Part shown: piece by piece, positions 31,087 to 39,413 of the stretch | Numbering within the stretch: the stretch's first letter is position 1 | How the letters are laid out: each line of letters opens with the position of its first letter | DNA from: an uncultured Cohaesibacter sp. | Lineage (GTDB): Bacteria; Pseudomonadota; Alphaproteobacteria; Rhizobiales; Cohaesibacteraceae | Assembly: GCF_963662805.1 (NCBI RefSeq) | Contig: NZ_OY759862.1 | Location: 124,001 to 188,000, forward strand | DNA length: 64,000 nt | Direction: 5' to 3' | Position numbers and translations under genes: made by a program | The notes under the pieces: model-generated | What the model was told of the DNA's origin: nothing | Databases searched by the model: none | Seen by the model: only the letters and a program-made list of their open reading frames with translations

Positions 31087-33303
31087 TCAGGCGGCGGCGC
31101 GGAGGACGTTGCGAAGGGCTTCCACATCGACACCTTTCAAGCGGGACAGTTCCAAAGAGGTGCTGCGCTGGAGACATCCGCTCAGCACCTTTTTGCGTGA
31201 TGGGGTTAAATCCTCTGGGTGCTCAATCACCCAGGAAGCCAGTTCCTCATCCGAGCCGAAGATCCGCTTGCGCGGCCTGGCTGGCTCGGGTTGCGATATA
31301 GGTTCCGGCGAGATCAGTTCGATGACCGGTACGGACTCGAGATCAAGGGTAGATAGATCGTCCAGAACATTGATGTTTTCCGCCGGACTATGCTCCAGCA
31401 ACAAATCTGAGCGAAGCTGGTCTTCGACCTTGTCCATTTTGTCGGTAAGGCGGCGCTTCTGGGCACGGGCGCGTTTTTCAATGGCGGCCTGTTCATAGGA
31501 AACAGAAACATAGCGCTCTTCGTTTCCTGCAAACTCGGCGACACAGATCAAGCGCCCTGGCAACAGCTCACCATCAACTTCATCAATCTCTCGGACCCAA
31601 AGCTTGCTGGCATCCTTTATGTCATAGGCAACAATCACCTTGTCGCCGTGATACTGTTCCAGATCCTGATGGACGTATTTGTTGGTGTTCCATTCGATCA
31701 GGCAGCGACGCACTGTGCGGATCTCATGCGGGCGGAACAGATCGTCGATTTCGAAGGGTTGGACAGAGACAGGTTCGAAGCCTTTGGCAGCTTGGGCGTG
31801 CCAGAATTCATTGGGCGACATATGCCGCTTTTTGCCGGTGATTGGGTCTGCAATCTTGGGCAATTCTGAATGAGGCTTGTTGTTATATTGCTCGACAGCC
31901 TTTTCGCAATCCGACAGAAACGCATCCCACTCGATGAGGATACGGCTCCTGCCAAATGCCTTCACTTCGCGCCGCGTGACATCAAAGGCTTTTTTGCGAG
32001 CCTCCCTGTCCATGTCACGACCGACATAGGTGATATAACTCTTTGCCAGTGGGTTCCAGACGCTGCCATGGAAGCGTTCAATGATCCCGCGTGCCTGCGA
32101 ATTGTAAGCGATGGAATGCATCTTGGAGATACCGAGGCGTCCCATCATGCCAGTGGCATCGGCATCAAAGGTCTTGTTCTTGTAGCCAGGGCCGTTATCG
32201 ACATAGAAAATGGCAGGAATGCCATGTTTGACACTGGCACGACGCAAGGCATCCGAAACCGCGATCACATTCTCTTTAAGGCTCACCGAGAAGCCAACGC
32301 ATCTGCGGGTAAAGACATCAAGCACCGAGGTGATTTCAGGCCGGAAAGGCTGTCCAGTCAGCAAGTGCGCAACTTCAGCATCAAAGGTTTTGCCATCGGC
32401 GGTGTAGATGGAAGTCGGCATCAGACCTTTGGTTGACCGGCTGACATAGGCCATACGTGCTTTGATCGTCAAAGCACCTTCGCGGCCCCGGACACGATCC
32501 ACATTGCCGAGTTTGGAAAGAGCAGTGCGAACCTGCTTGTATGATGGGGCAAGGCTCTTGTCTTCTAGCGTCTCGACATAGTCCCCCAATGCCTGGGCAA
32601 TCGAAGGCTTGGAGGGACGGGCATAGAATTTGAGAAATTCCCCAAACCATTCAACCTCGGTGAGCGACTTGGCCTTCTTTTTGATCTGGGGAGCCAGAGC
32701 AGTCACCCCGCCTTCGTCGCGAGCTGAGAACCAACCATAGATAGAGCGAAGAGACAGGCTGTTACGGCGCTCCGCAGCAAGTTCTGCAGCTTCACTCAGG
32801 GCTGCATAATCTGTTTTGTCTTTGGAGTGTTCGTCGCTGGTTGGCAAACCAGCCCGATATAGATTGAGATCTTCAAGAAGCTGCAGGATGGCTTTCCGCC
32901 GAGACAGATCACTGATGATCGAGCGGCGTTCGATTTCGACGAGAAGAGCTGCCCGTGCTTCCATCATCACACGTTGACGGGCGTTAAACGCCAGCCGTTC
33001 CTGAACCGCAATGGCCCTCTTACTTTGCACAAGGGAGTTATCTGCTTCGTGTTGTTCAAGAGCGAAGCGTTTCTGCAGTTCAGCTCTTGCGGCCTCCGGC
33101 AACAGATCAATATGATATTCCCAGCCGCCGCCACGCCCGGCACGCTTCCGAGCCAGGGAAGTTGATTGCCAATCATGCCGTTTGGCGACCAACTGAATTG
33201 CTCTGTCCGTTTCGGGAACTTCCGGCAGTTTCAACTCCGCCAGTTCACGAGCTGTATACCACTCCCGCAAGACGCCGTTATCAGCAATGGAGATCGCAGT
33301 CAT
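31087..33303 (-). CDS. MuA-like DDE transposase
   Basis: A 738-residue transposase. The N-terminal DNA-binding part has WYTARELAELKLPEVPETDRA and WEYHIDLLPEAARAEL. The integrase core has catalytic Asp in SVLDVFTRRCVGF, Asp in IFYVDNGPGYKNKTF and Glu in ARGIIERFHGSVWNPL. A beta-barrel and a C-terminal MuB-interaction-type region follow. The start at 33303 has GGAGG at 8-nt spacing and overlaps the upstream stop (ATGA); an ATG 5 codons earlier overlaps that signal. It appears intact, so the prophage core machinery for transposition is present. Confidence 0.92.
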   Translation of the reverse strand: MTAISIADNGVLREWYTARELAELKLPEVPETDRAIQLVAKRHDWQSTSLARKRAGRGGGWEYHIDLLPEAARAELQKRFALEQHEADNSLVQSKRAIAVQERLAFNARQRVMMEARAALLVEIERRSIISDLSRRKAILQLLEDLNLYRAGLPTSDEHSKDKTDYAALSEAAELAAERRNSLSLRSIYGWFSARDEGGVTALAPQIKKKAKSLTEVEWFGEFLKFYARPSKPSIAQALGDYVETLEDKSLAPSYKQVRTALSKLGNVDRVRGREGALTIKARMAYVSRSTKGLMPTSIYTADGKTFDAEVAHLLTGQPFRPEITSVLDVFTRRCVGFSVSLKENVIAVSDALRRASVKHGIPAIFYVDNGPGYKNKTFDADATGMMGRLGISKMHSIAYNSQARGIIERFHGSVWNPLAKSYITYVGRDMDREARKKAFDVTRREVKAFGRSRILIEWDAFLSDCEKAVEQYNNKPHSELPKIADPITGKKRHMSPNEFWHAQAAKGFEPVSVQPFEIDDLFRPHEIRTVRRCLIEWNTNKYVHQDLEQYHGDKVIVAYDIKDASKLWVREIDEVDGELLPGRLICVAEFAGNEERYVSVSYEQAAIEKRARAQKRRLTDKMDKVEDQLRSDLLLEHSPAENINVLDDLSTLDLESVPVIELISPEPISQPEPARPRKRIFGSDEELASWVIEHPEDLTPSRKKVLSGCLQRSTSLELSRLKGVDVEALRNVLRAAA

Positions 33304-33758
33304 TTGTTCAGCCTCCATTCCTTGTCGCGGCTGGCGATGAACTGTTCCAGAGCTTCCTTTTTCTCAAGGGCCAATTCGCGCTCGATAAGTGGTTGATACT
33401 TCTGGTCGACGACAATCATGCGGGTATCGGTGAGTAGTTCATTGAGCATTTCGGCACTGCCAAGAATTCGAGCGAGGGCAAAAAAGCGATAGGTCGAGAT
33501 GTTGTTGTTCTCGCGGGCTTCCGAGGTCCAGGCATCAATGCTGTCCCGGCTGATCTCCTCGCCCAGAAATGCGGAAAGCTGGGTAGCAATATCCTCACGA
33601 CTTCTGCCATCCTCTTTGAGAGCTTCGGCCAGAACACGACAAACCTTGCGTGCGAGAGACGAAGCCCGGACGCGCGTTTCCTCAAAGCGGGGAGCCACTT
33701 TGGGTGGTTCCCAGCTCAGAAGATCACCAGTCATCTTGTCGCCGTGAGCTTTTGCCAT
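33300..33758 (-). CDS. Early protein preceding MuA, unknown
   Basis: A 152-residue protein. It has a helical region with LARKVCRVLAEALKEDGRSREDIA and AFLGEEISRDSIDAWTSEAR, which looks HTH-like. Its end is charged (ERELALEKKEALEQFI). It overlaps MuA by 4 bp, so expression is coupled. Related proteins lie before MuA in other alphaproteobacterial Mu-like phages. Its role is not known. Confidence 0.65.
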   Translation of the reverse strand: MAKAHGDKMTGDLLSWEPPKVAPRFEETRVRASSLARKVCRVLAEALKEDGRSREDIATQLSAFLGEEISRDSIDAWTSEARENNNISTYRFFALARILGSAEMLNELLTDTRMIVVDQKYQPLIERELALEKKEALEQFIASRDKEWRLNK

Positions 33759-33773
33759 GTGGAAGGTGGACCT

Positions 33774-33983
33774 TTAGCGTTTCGATTTAGGAGGTTTGCT
33801 TTGGGCTTGAACGGCTTCGATGGCCTTAAGCTGCCCAACCAAGTCTCCCAGTTCGTGGGCACCGGTGATCTCTAGGTCGATCCTCAATGCCCCTTTGCCA
33901 GATAGCGCCCAATTCTTGAGGCGAACTCGATCGCGTGCACTCCAGAACAGGGAATGGAAATCCCGCGTGACTTCAGAGGTCAT
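33774..33983 (-). CDS. Small early phage protein, unknown
   Basis: A 69-residue protein (MTSEVTRDFHSLFWSARDRV, then IDLEITGAHELGDLVGQL). The start at 33983 has GGGAG at 9-nt spacing; the ORF extends 6 codons further. It sits in the early operon 15 bp before the pre-MuA gene. Confidence 0.5.
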   Translation of the reverse strand: MTSEVTRDFHSLFWSARDRVRLKNWALSGKGALRIDLEITGAHELGDLVGQLKAIEAVQAQSKPPKSKR

Positions 33984-34001
33984 AGGTCTGCTCTCCCTCA
34001 A

Positions 34002-34211
34002 TCATTCGCTCAATCTCCAGACGATGACCCAGCCGCTGGCAATCCAGCAGAACAACGCAAGAAAGGCTTGAAAGCAAACAAGGGAAAATAGTCCTGCCAG
34101 ATCGCGCAGGCCGTTCTGACCAGGCCAATAATCAAAGCAGTGATAGAAACGCGACAGGGCAGCGAGCCACTTGTCAGCATCAAACAGTCGCCCTGACACC
34201 ACCCGGCTCAT
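34002..34211 (-). CDS. Small membrane protein after Ner
   Basis: A 69-residue protein with a Trp/Phe-rich C-terminal hydrophobic segment (LFSLVCFQAFLALFCWIASG). It overlaps the ner stop by 4 bp, which supports translation. No family recognised. Small early membrane proteins in phages can act in superinfection exclusion; that is a guess here. Confidence 0.45.
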   Translation of the reverse strand: MSRVVSGRLFDADKWLAALSRFYHCFDYWPGQNGLRDLAGLFSLVCFQAFLALFCWIASGWVIVWRLSE

Positions 34212-34510
34212 GCTGCACACTCATTGTCAGCGCCAGTTGCAAACTTCTGACTGGTACAAGGGCCGTGTCGTCTGCTATCGTAAATTCGATGAGACGTTGC
34301 AGATTTGGGGTAACGATCAGGCCACAGCTCTTTGGCAGGCACACCAATTGCCCACGAAATGGCTTTCTCGCCAGTGGCATTGGGTCGGTCGAGAGCAACG
34401 CTGATATTGGTTCGGTGACATCCGAACCGTTTGCCAAGGGCGGTAAAGGTCCACCCCTGGCGATGAAGCTCGGCCTTGATTGCATACTTGTCCCACTTAC
34501 GCTTCGGCAT
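34208..34510 (-). CDS. ner: Ner/Nlp-like early regulator
   Basis: A 100-residue protein of the Ner (Nlp) HTH family. The HTH is KAELHRQGWTFTALGKRFGCHRTNISVALDRP, and the family ending is ISWAIGVPAKELWPDRY. Ner represses early and repressor transcription to set the lytic switch. It is the first gene of the early operon, divergent from the repressor, exactly as in Mu. Confidence 0.85.
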   Translation of the reverse strand: MPKRKWDKYAIKAELHRQGWTFTALGKRFGCHRTNISVALDRPNATGEKAISWAIGVPAKELWPDRYPKSATSHRIYDSRRHGPCTSQKFATGADNECAA

Positions 34511-34522
34511 AATGTCTCCTCA

Positions 34523-34556
34523 TGAAAAGCGGGCTGCTGTAACAGGCCGCTTTTTT
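34523..34556. terminator. Hairpin in the early-operon leader
   Basis: AAAAGCGGGCTG pairs with CAGGCCGCTTTT with one mismatch and a short loop. The plus-strand side ends in TTTTTT, so it would stop plus-strand transcripts; on the minus strand it lies in the ner leader and could act as an attenuator. Direction is ambiguous. Confidence 0.4.
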
Positions 34557-34615
34557 CTGAACCTTGCAGTTAGCCTTTGTGGCTGCCTGCTGTGATTAAC
34601 TGATGTGGATACAAT

Positions 34616-34759
34616 AATTCGTATTACGGATCATTTCAATTCCTAAATACGAATTTCGAAGTTCTGAAAACGGATACTCATACCGGTGAAGGTTAAAATA
34701 TTGATCCTTTTGCAGAATTCATAACTTCGAAATATGGGGAAACGTCGAATTGTAATTCG
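34616..34759. promoter_or_regulatory. Operator region between ner and repressor
   Basis: The divergent 260-bp gap has clustered TTCG/CGAA-type half-sites: ATTCGTATTACGGA (34617-34630), ATACGAATTTCGAAG (34648-34662), GAATTCATAACTTCGAA (34715-34731) and a perfect dyad CGAATT-GT-AATTCG (34746-34759) just 11 bp before the repressor ATG. These are the likely repressor/Ner sites. The repressor ATG has no clear Shine-Dalgarno, suggesting a very short leader. Confidence 0.6.
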
Positions 34760-34770
34760 GTCTTGTCAAA

Positions 34771-35433
34771 ATGAACTCCGAAATCGAAAACGGCTTCCGA
34801 GCACGCCTCGTCGAATTGGTTGAGAAATCCAATATGGAGCCATTTGCTTGGGCAAAGGCAGTTGGAATTCCAGGCGCAACATTCAATCGAATCTGGAATG
34901 AGGGAAGTATTCCCAAATCGGAACACTTGATTCGCATTTCAGAGTATTCAAATATTTCAATTGATTGGCTATTGACGGGAAAAGGCGTAAGCGAACAGAC
35001 GCCGAATGAGTTTATCGGTATTCCACGCTACGATGCGTCTTTGTCAGCAGGTAATGGATTCTGGAATATCGAGAAAGCTAACGTTCTCGATCATATTCCG
35101 TTTACAGCCGAATTCCTTAGAAGGCGCTTGGGACGCAGTAATCCTGACGACTTGATTATCTTGACTGCAAATGGCGACAGCATGGAACCATTGATAGGAG
35201 ACGGTGATCTGGTAATGGTCGACCAAAAGAAAAACGAACTTACCGATGGAATCTTTGCTTTTGTCCTCAATGGTATGGCGAGGGTAAAGCGCCTAAATCA
35301 GACTTTATCAGGAGATCTGGAAGTTATGAGTGAAAATGCACTCTACCGCACGGAGATCCTAAAGAAAGAGGACTTGGCAAATTTCCAGTTAGTCGGCAAA
35401 GTCGTCTGGTGCGGCCACCATTTCGCCCGATAA
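34771..35433 (+). CDS. LexA/CI-like phage repressor (S24 peptidase)
   Basis: A 220-residue repressor. The N-terminal HTH (FAWAKAVGIPGATFNRIWNEG) binds operators. The C-terminal half is an S24 autoprotease: a cleavage-type Ala-Gly in ASLSAGNG, nucleophile Ser in ANGDSMEPLIGDGD and general-base Lys in MARVKRLN. This differs from Mu's own c repressor and predicts RecA/SOS-linked induction. It is transcribed away from the early operon, toward the phage left end. Confidence 0.9.
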   Translation: MNSEIENGFRARLVELVEKSNMEPFAWAKAVGIPGATFNRIWNEGSIPKSEHLIRISEYSNISIDWLLTGKGVSEQTPNEFIGIPRYDASLSAGNGFWNIEKANVLDHIPFTAEFLRRRLGRSNPDDLIILTANGDSMEPLIGDGDLVMVDQKKNELTDGIFAFVLNGMARVKRLNQTLSGDLEVMSENALYRTEILKKEDLANFQLVGKVVWCGHHFAR

Positions 35434-35812
35434 ACCGACACATCGCGATTCTTTTGATCGTCGGCTGAACATTTCCGAACGGTTGTGCAAAGAAAATGGT
35501 CGTTCTCACGATCATTCGTTCATTCTTGTGCAAAGACACGATTTTCACAAAATTCTAAATTCTCAATAAAATTCAAACATTTGTCGTTGTGATAATGGAT
35601 TTGGGTCTGTGCAATATGACAGGTCCCCCCACAATTATAGGATTTTTAGGTCTCAGATTTCTCGGAGTGTGTCAGGCGATTTCACCAGATCCGACCCGTC
35701 TGGGGTCATGTTGGGTGCCATATTTGGGGCCAAGATTTTTCATGAATTCATTGATGGCCCCAATTTTAGGGTTTCATGCCACCTGATCGCTCCTGAACCA
35801 GGGAGAATTGCT
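35434..35812. other. Phage left-end region and junction with host element
   Basis: Non-coding. TTGTGCAAAGA occurs exactly twice (35483-35493 and 35526-35536), with related TCTCAC/TTCAC sequence after each copy. These are candidate MuA-binding end sites. The phage end should read ...CA; AAACA at 35579 or TGACA at 35621 are options. After this the sequence belongs to an older mobile element (integrase start at 35813). Confidence 0.5.
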
Positions 35813-35872
35813 GTGGCACTGACAGATCTTCAAATTCGACAACTTCGCCCCAGAGACAAGGCCAAGGCCTAG
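35813..35872 (+). pseudogene. Tyrosine integrase N-terminal fragment (DUF4102 type)
   Basis: A GTG start with AGGGAG at 7-nt spacing gives 19 codons, MALTDLQIRQLRPRDKAKA, then TAG. This is the typical beginning of DUF4102/P4-type integrases, which continue into a YxLxDGxGL block. That block is absent in any frame after the stop. So only the start of an integrase gene is left from an integrative element. Confidence 0.65.
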
Positions 35873-36040
35873 GGCAGTGTTATCAAAAGATCGCAGACCC
35901 GCCTTTACAGCGCGAAGCAAATTAGTTGGGCTTTGCCATCAAGGCCCTCGCAAGAGGCTTGGGCTGCCAGACTGGTGGTCCTGTAGGCATTCGTCACCGT
36001 GAAGGCCACGATGGTTGCGGTCATCTCGATGGAGAGCCCC
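35873..36040. other. Non-coding spacer after integrase fragment
   Basis: No recognisable gene. It lies between two truncated genes of the old element and probably marks a deletion. Confidence 0.3.
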
Positions 36041-36385
36041 ATGAATGCTTCCGATGACATCACCTCAGAAACCATCTCATCGCCATCCGATCATATCGTC
36101 CAACAACTCCAGCTCTACGGCTATCACCCATCTGTAGGAGAGGTTGATCCGCGCGACCCACCGAAGGACCATAACATCGAAGGTGCTGTCGCTGATATCT
36201 TTGACGCCCTTGTCGCCACCATGTCAGACGCCAGCCTTGATCCCGACCTCCCTGAAATCCTCTGGTCCATGGTCAATATTTTCCATCGCGCGTTGAACAG
36301 GCTCGAGCGTAAGCTCGACGATAACGAGCAAGCGCCTAAGCGCCATCCACCTAATTCAGGCGATCATCCGCAAAGTCGCTCTTGA
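36041..36385 (+). pseudogene. Truncated DUF2493-family gene
   Basis: 114 codons from ATG 36041 (GGAG at 6-nt spacing). The part up to residue about 97 matches the N-terminal domain of the long DUF2493-containing proteins of alphaproteobacterial integrative elements and plasmids: LQLYGYHP-x-EVDPRDPP, GAVADIFDALVATMSDASLDPDLPEIL, NIFHRALNRLERKLDDNEQA. After NEQA the usual region and the nucleotide-binding DUF2493 domain are missing. The gene runs into the 3' end of the convergent RES toxin gene. Confidence 0.6.
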
Positions 36386-37094
36386 GAAACTCAAGGCTGA
36401 GTGCAGGGAAAGCGCAAATGGCCTGAGCCACATCCGGGCGCATGTGAATATGCCATGTCTGATGGGCTATCGGCTCTGGAGATGCGAAAGCAACAGGATC
36501 AAGCACCGCCAGATTGGCTCCTGCTCGCGGATCACGGACCGATTGATACCGAACGATCTCCGCTTGCGCTTCTCTTGCCTTGTCTGAAAGATCAAGACAG
36601 GCATCGTAGTTCTGCTTGTTCGTCCAGAGTTCGACATCCTGTGCCAAAGGATCAGACATCAGATCCAGCATTTTCGCTGTTTTGAGAGCCACAGCAAAAG
36701 CGGTGTGGATCAAGGCATTGGTGGGGAAGGGCGTGTCTGGCGACTCTGAGAAAAAGAGATAGCGATAGAAGACCGTCTCAGCCATCGCCGTCTCAACCTG
36801 TTCCGATGCATAGAAGACGCCGGGTGTCATGCCAGCTCGCCGAAAACGGGACGCATGCGGATAGGGCTTATAGCGAAATGGCGTGAACAACAGAAAATGA
36901 AGATGCGCACAAGCCTCAGGTACTTGCGGTTTTACCTCGTCGAGCATTTCTTCGAGTAGCTGCTGTTCATCAAGCGTATCGACCAGCTTTTGGGTAGATA
37001 TCTGGTGTTGTGCCTCTACCACCCGCCAGCCAGTGCCATCATACGGAGCAAGCTCAGATGATAGCGCGTCGACTGTCCAGATAGTTTGAGACAT
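36351..37094 (-). CDS. RES-domain toxin (NAD-degrading type)
   Basis: A 247-residue RES protein. RES toxins consume NAD+ and arrest growth. The marks are Arg/Tyr-rich FRYKPYPHASRFRRAGMTPGVFYAS and the Glu in QVETAMAETVFYR, then the late SEPI-like region. It overlaps its antitoxin gene by 41 bp, antitoxin first, which is the usual order. It faces the truncated DUF2493 gene. Confidence 0.85.
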   Translation of the reverse strand: MSQTIWTVDALSSELAPYDGTGWRVVEAQHQISTQKLVDTLDEQQLLEEMLDEVKPQVPEACAHLHFLLFTPFRYKPYPHASRFRRAGMTPGVFYASEQVETAMAETVFYRYLFFSESPDTPFPTNALIHTAFAVALKTAKMLDLMSDPLAQDVELWTNKQNYDACLDLSDKAREAQAEIVRYQSVRDPRAGANLAVLDPVAFASPEPIAHQTWHIHMRPDVAQAICAFPALSLEFLKSDFADDRLN

Positions 37095-37437
37095 TCAAAA
37101 GCCCTGCAACACTCATGATGGCATCAAGAGGCGTAGCCTCCAGCGCCTTGTTTCTGTTCTTCATCCATTGACGGGCAACCACTTCGTCTCCGCCCGTGAT
37201 CGCGTCCAGCGAACGGAAAACCCGCACAAGATGCAAGGCCAGCTCAAATTCCTTGGAGCCCTCATCGAGCACGTAGCCACCCTTCTTCATGCGAGAAACA
37301 GTCGGAGGCGAGAGGCCGATCACACCAGCCAATTGGCCTGCTGTTAGCCCAAGACGCTCAGCGGCACCAAGTACGGCTTTGGTAGCCACTTGACCACGTG
37401 ATGCATTCGCTTTTGCCGCGTTTAGAACCTGTCGCAT
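37054..37437 (-). CDS. Xre/MbcA/ParS-type antitoxin
   Basis: A 127-residue antitoxin. It has an N-terminal HTH (AAERLGLTAGQLAGVIGLSPPTVSRM) and the C-terminal toxin-binding DUF2384-like block (FRSLDAITGGDEVVARQWMKNRNKALEATPLD). It should autoregulate the module and neutralise RES. The start is taken at MRQVLNAAK (37437); the ORF opens 4 codons earlier. Its first 80 bases are overlapped by the extended ETF-QO reading frame. Confidence 0.85.
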   Translation of the reverse strand: MRQVLNAAKANASRGQVATKAVLGAAERLGLTAGQLAGVIGLSPPTVSRMKKGGYVLDEGSKEFELALHLVRVFRSLDAITGGDEVVARQWMKNRNKALEATPLDAIMSVAGLLNVSNYLDSRRAII

Positions 37438-39268
37438 GTTCTTCTCCATAATTTCTATAGAAAATATAGCATGGAAAAGTTTCGGATGAAAGATGGCGGA
37501 AGCGCATTGTAATCGAATGAATGGTGATACCCTGCAGGTGTATGGGCAGAACTTTGTTAAAAGGATGGATAGTTGCTATTCCCAGCGGGTGCGGGATTCT
37601 AGTTGCCGGCGGCCCACCGGCCCCTTCGGGCACCGTCCAAGTGATGTTGCCGTTCGGATCCTTGATGTCACAGGTCTTGCAGTGGACGCAGTTGGCAGCG
37701 TTGATGACGTAAGCTGGCGTCTCGCCGCTTTCGTCCCATTCATAGACACCAGCCGGACAGAAGCGCTGCGACAGGCCGCCATAGACATCATGCTCGGAGC
37801 TCTTCTGCAGGGAGAGGTCCTTGACCACCAGATGACAGGGCTGATCTTCCTCGTGGTTCGCCCCGGAGAGGAACACGGAGGAGAGCTTGTCAAAAGTGAT
37901 TTTGTTGTCAGGCTTGGGATAGTCGATTGGCTTGCACTGGCTGGCGGGCAGGGTGCTCTGCGCATCGGTCTTGCCATGCTTGACGGTGCCGAACGGCGAG
38001 AAGCCGAACAGGCTGTTGAGCCACATGTCGAGGCCGCCGAGCGTGACGCCAATGGTCAGACCGAATTTGGCCCACAGCGGTTTCACGTTGCGGACCTTGA
38101 ACAGATCCTTGCCGATCGGGCCCTTGCGCCAGCCTTCCTCATACGCGGCGAGTTCGTCGTTGGCACGACCTTCCGCCAAAGCTGTCATCAGGACATCGGC
38201 CACCTGCATCCCCGAATCCATGGCGTTGTGAATGCCCTTGATGCGTGGCACGTTGACGAAGCCAGCCGAGCAACCGATGAGTGCTCCGCCCGGGAAGGTC
38301 AGGCGCGGAACTGACTGATAGCCACCCTCGGCAATGCAGCGTGCGCCATAGGAGATGCGCTTGCCACCCTCAAGGGTAGGCTGCACCGTCGGATGCAGCT
38401 TGAAGCGCTGGAATTCCTCGAACGGTGAGAGATAGGGGTTCTTGTAATTGAGATAGACCACAAAGCCCACTGCGACCTGATTGTCTTCCATATGATAGAG
38501 GAAGGACCCGCCACCGGTCTTCTCGTCAAGCGGCCAGCCAAAGCTGTGTTCGACCAGACCTTCATTGTGCTTCGCGGGGTCGATCTCCCAGATTTCCTTG
38601 ATGCCGATGCCGAACTTCGGCACGTCGCAATCCTTGTCGAGCGCATATTTGGCAATCAGCTGCTTGGTGAGCGAGCCGCGCACACCTTCGCCGATCAGCG
38701 TGTATTTGCCAAGCAGTTCCATGCCGCGCATGTAGGTGTCTTTTGGCTCGCCATCCTTGCCGACGCCCATATCGCCGGTGGCAACACCGCGCAGGGCGCC
38801 ATTCTCGTCATAGAGCAGCTCGGCAGCGGCGAAGCCGGGATAGATCTCGACACCCATCGCTTCGGCTTTCTCTGCAAGCCAGCGGCAGAGGTTGCCAAGG
38901 GAAATGATGTAGTTGCCATGGTTGCTCATCAGCGGCGGCATGGCGAAATTGGGAAGCGGGATTGCCCCGGCTGGCCCGAGCAGACGGAACCGGTCCTTCT
39001 TGACCGCAACTTTAACCGGGCAGCTGTCGTCCTCTTTCCAGTCGGGGATGAGGCGGGTCAGGGCAACGGGGTCAATCACGGCACCTGAGAGGATATGCGC
39101 TCCGACTTCGGAGCCTTTCTCCAGCACGACGACTGAAATGTCCTCGCCTTTTTCTTCGGCGAGTTGCTTGATTCGAATGGCCGCCGACAGGCCGGACGGG
39201 CCCGCGCCGACGATCACGACGTCGAATTCCATGCTTTCGCGTTCGGGAAGCTCGCACACCTCTGTCAT
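37358..39268 (-). CDS. Electron-transfer flavoprotein-ubiquinone oxidoreductase with abnormal C-terminus
   Basis: A 636-codon ORF. It passes electrons from ETF to ubiquinone at the membrane. FAD binding: DVVIVGAGPSGLSAAIRI. Ubiquinone/substrate parts: GYQSVPRLTFPGGALIGCSAGF. The 4Fe-4S cluster: RFCPAGVYEW and NAANCVHCKTCDIKDP. The family normally stops about 20 residues after the cluster (GGGGPNYxxM). Here the frame continues past GAGGP (about 37611) for some 80 unrelated residues into the antitoxin gene. So the native end was replaced at a junction. Confidence 0.85.
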   Translation of the reverse strand: MTEVCELPERESMEFDVVIVGAGPSGLSAAIRIKQLAEEKGEDISVVVLEKGSEVGAHILSGAVIDPVALTRLIPDWKEDDSCPVKVAVKKDRFRLLGPAGAIPLPNFAMPPLMSNHGNYIISLGNLCRWLAEKAEAMGVEIYPGFAAAELLYDENGALRGVATGDMGVGKDGEPKDTYMRGMELLGKYTLIGEGVRGSLTKQLIAKYALDKDCDVPKFGIGIKEIWEIDPAKHNEGLVEHSFGWPLDEKTGGGSFLYHMEDNQVAVGFVVYLNYKNPYLSPFEEFQRFKLHPTVQPTLEGGKRISYGARCIAEGGYQSVPRLTFPGGALIGCSAGFVNVPRIKGIHNAMDSGMQVADVLMTALAEGRANDELAAYEEGWRKGPIGKDLFKVRNVKPLWAKFGLTIGVTLGGLDMWLNSLFGFSPFGTVKHGKTDAQSTLPASQCKPIDYPKPDNKITFDKLSSVFLSGANHEEDQPCHLVVKDLSLQKSSEHDVYGGLSQRFCPAGVYEWDESGETPAYVINAANCVHCKTCDIKDPNGNITWTVPEGAGGPPATRIPHPLGIATIHPFNKVLPIHLQGITIHSITMRFRHLSSETFPCYIFYRNYGEEHATGSKRGKSECITWSSGYQSRTWCR

Positions 39269-39359
39269 GTACAGATCCTTTTCATCATCCGGTCGACAGG
39301 TCGATGAAGTTTGTTTTCAAAATTGGCTGAGGGTTTGATGTCGGGTGTTTCAAATAAAG

Positions 39360-39403
39360 AATACCGGGCCCTTTTCTATCTCGAGAAGTGGAGCCCGGTA
39401 TTT
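39360..39403 (-). terminator. Terminator of the hydroxyacid operon
   Basis: AATACCGGGC pairs with GCCCGGTAT around a 22-nt loop, 10 bp after the FAD-dehydrogenase stop. On the minus strand the stem is followed by TTCTTTATTTG. It separates this operon from the ETF-QO gene. Confidence 0.65.
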
Positions 39404-39413
39404 CTGTTTGTGA

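Noticed and set aside
33340..33350. Further GGAACAGTTCC-like site (ATGAACTGTTCCAG)
   Set aside because: Only one half of the dyad fits (GAACTGTTCC without the outer G and without the GGCG flank), and it lies within an early gene.
35589..35786. Plus-strand ORF in the phage-end region
   Set aside because: No coding character or Shine-Dalgarno; overlaps putative end sites.
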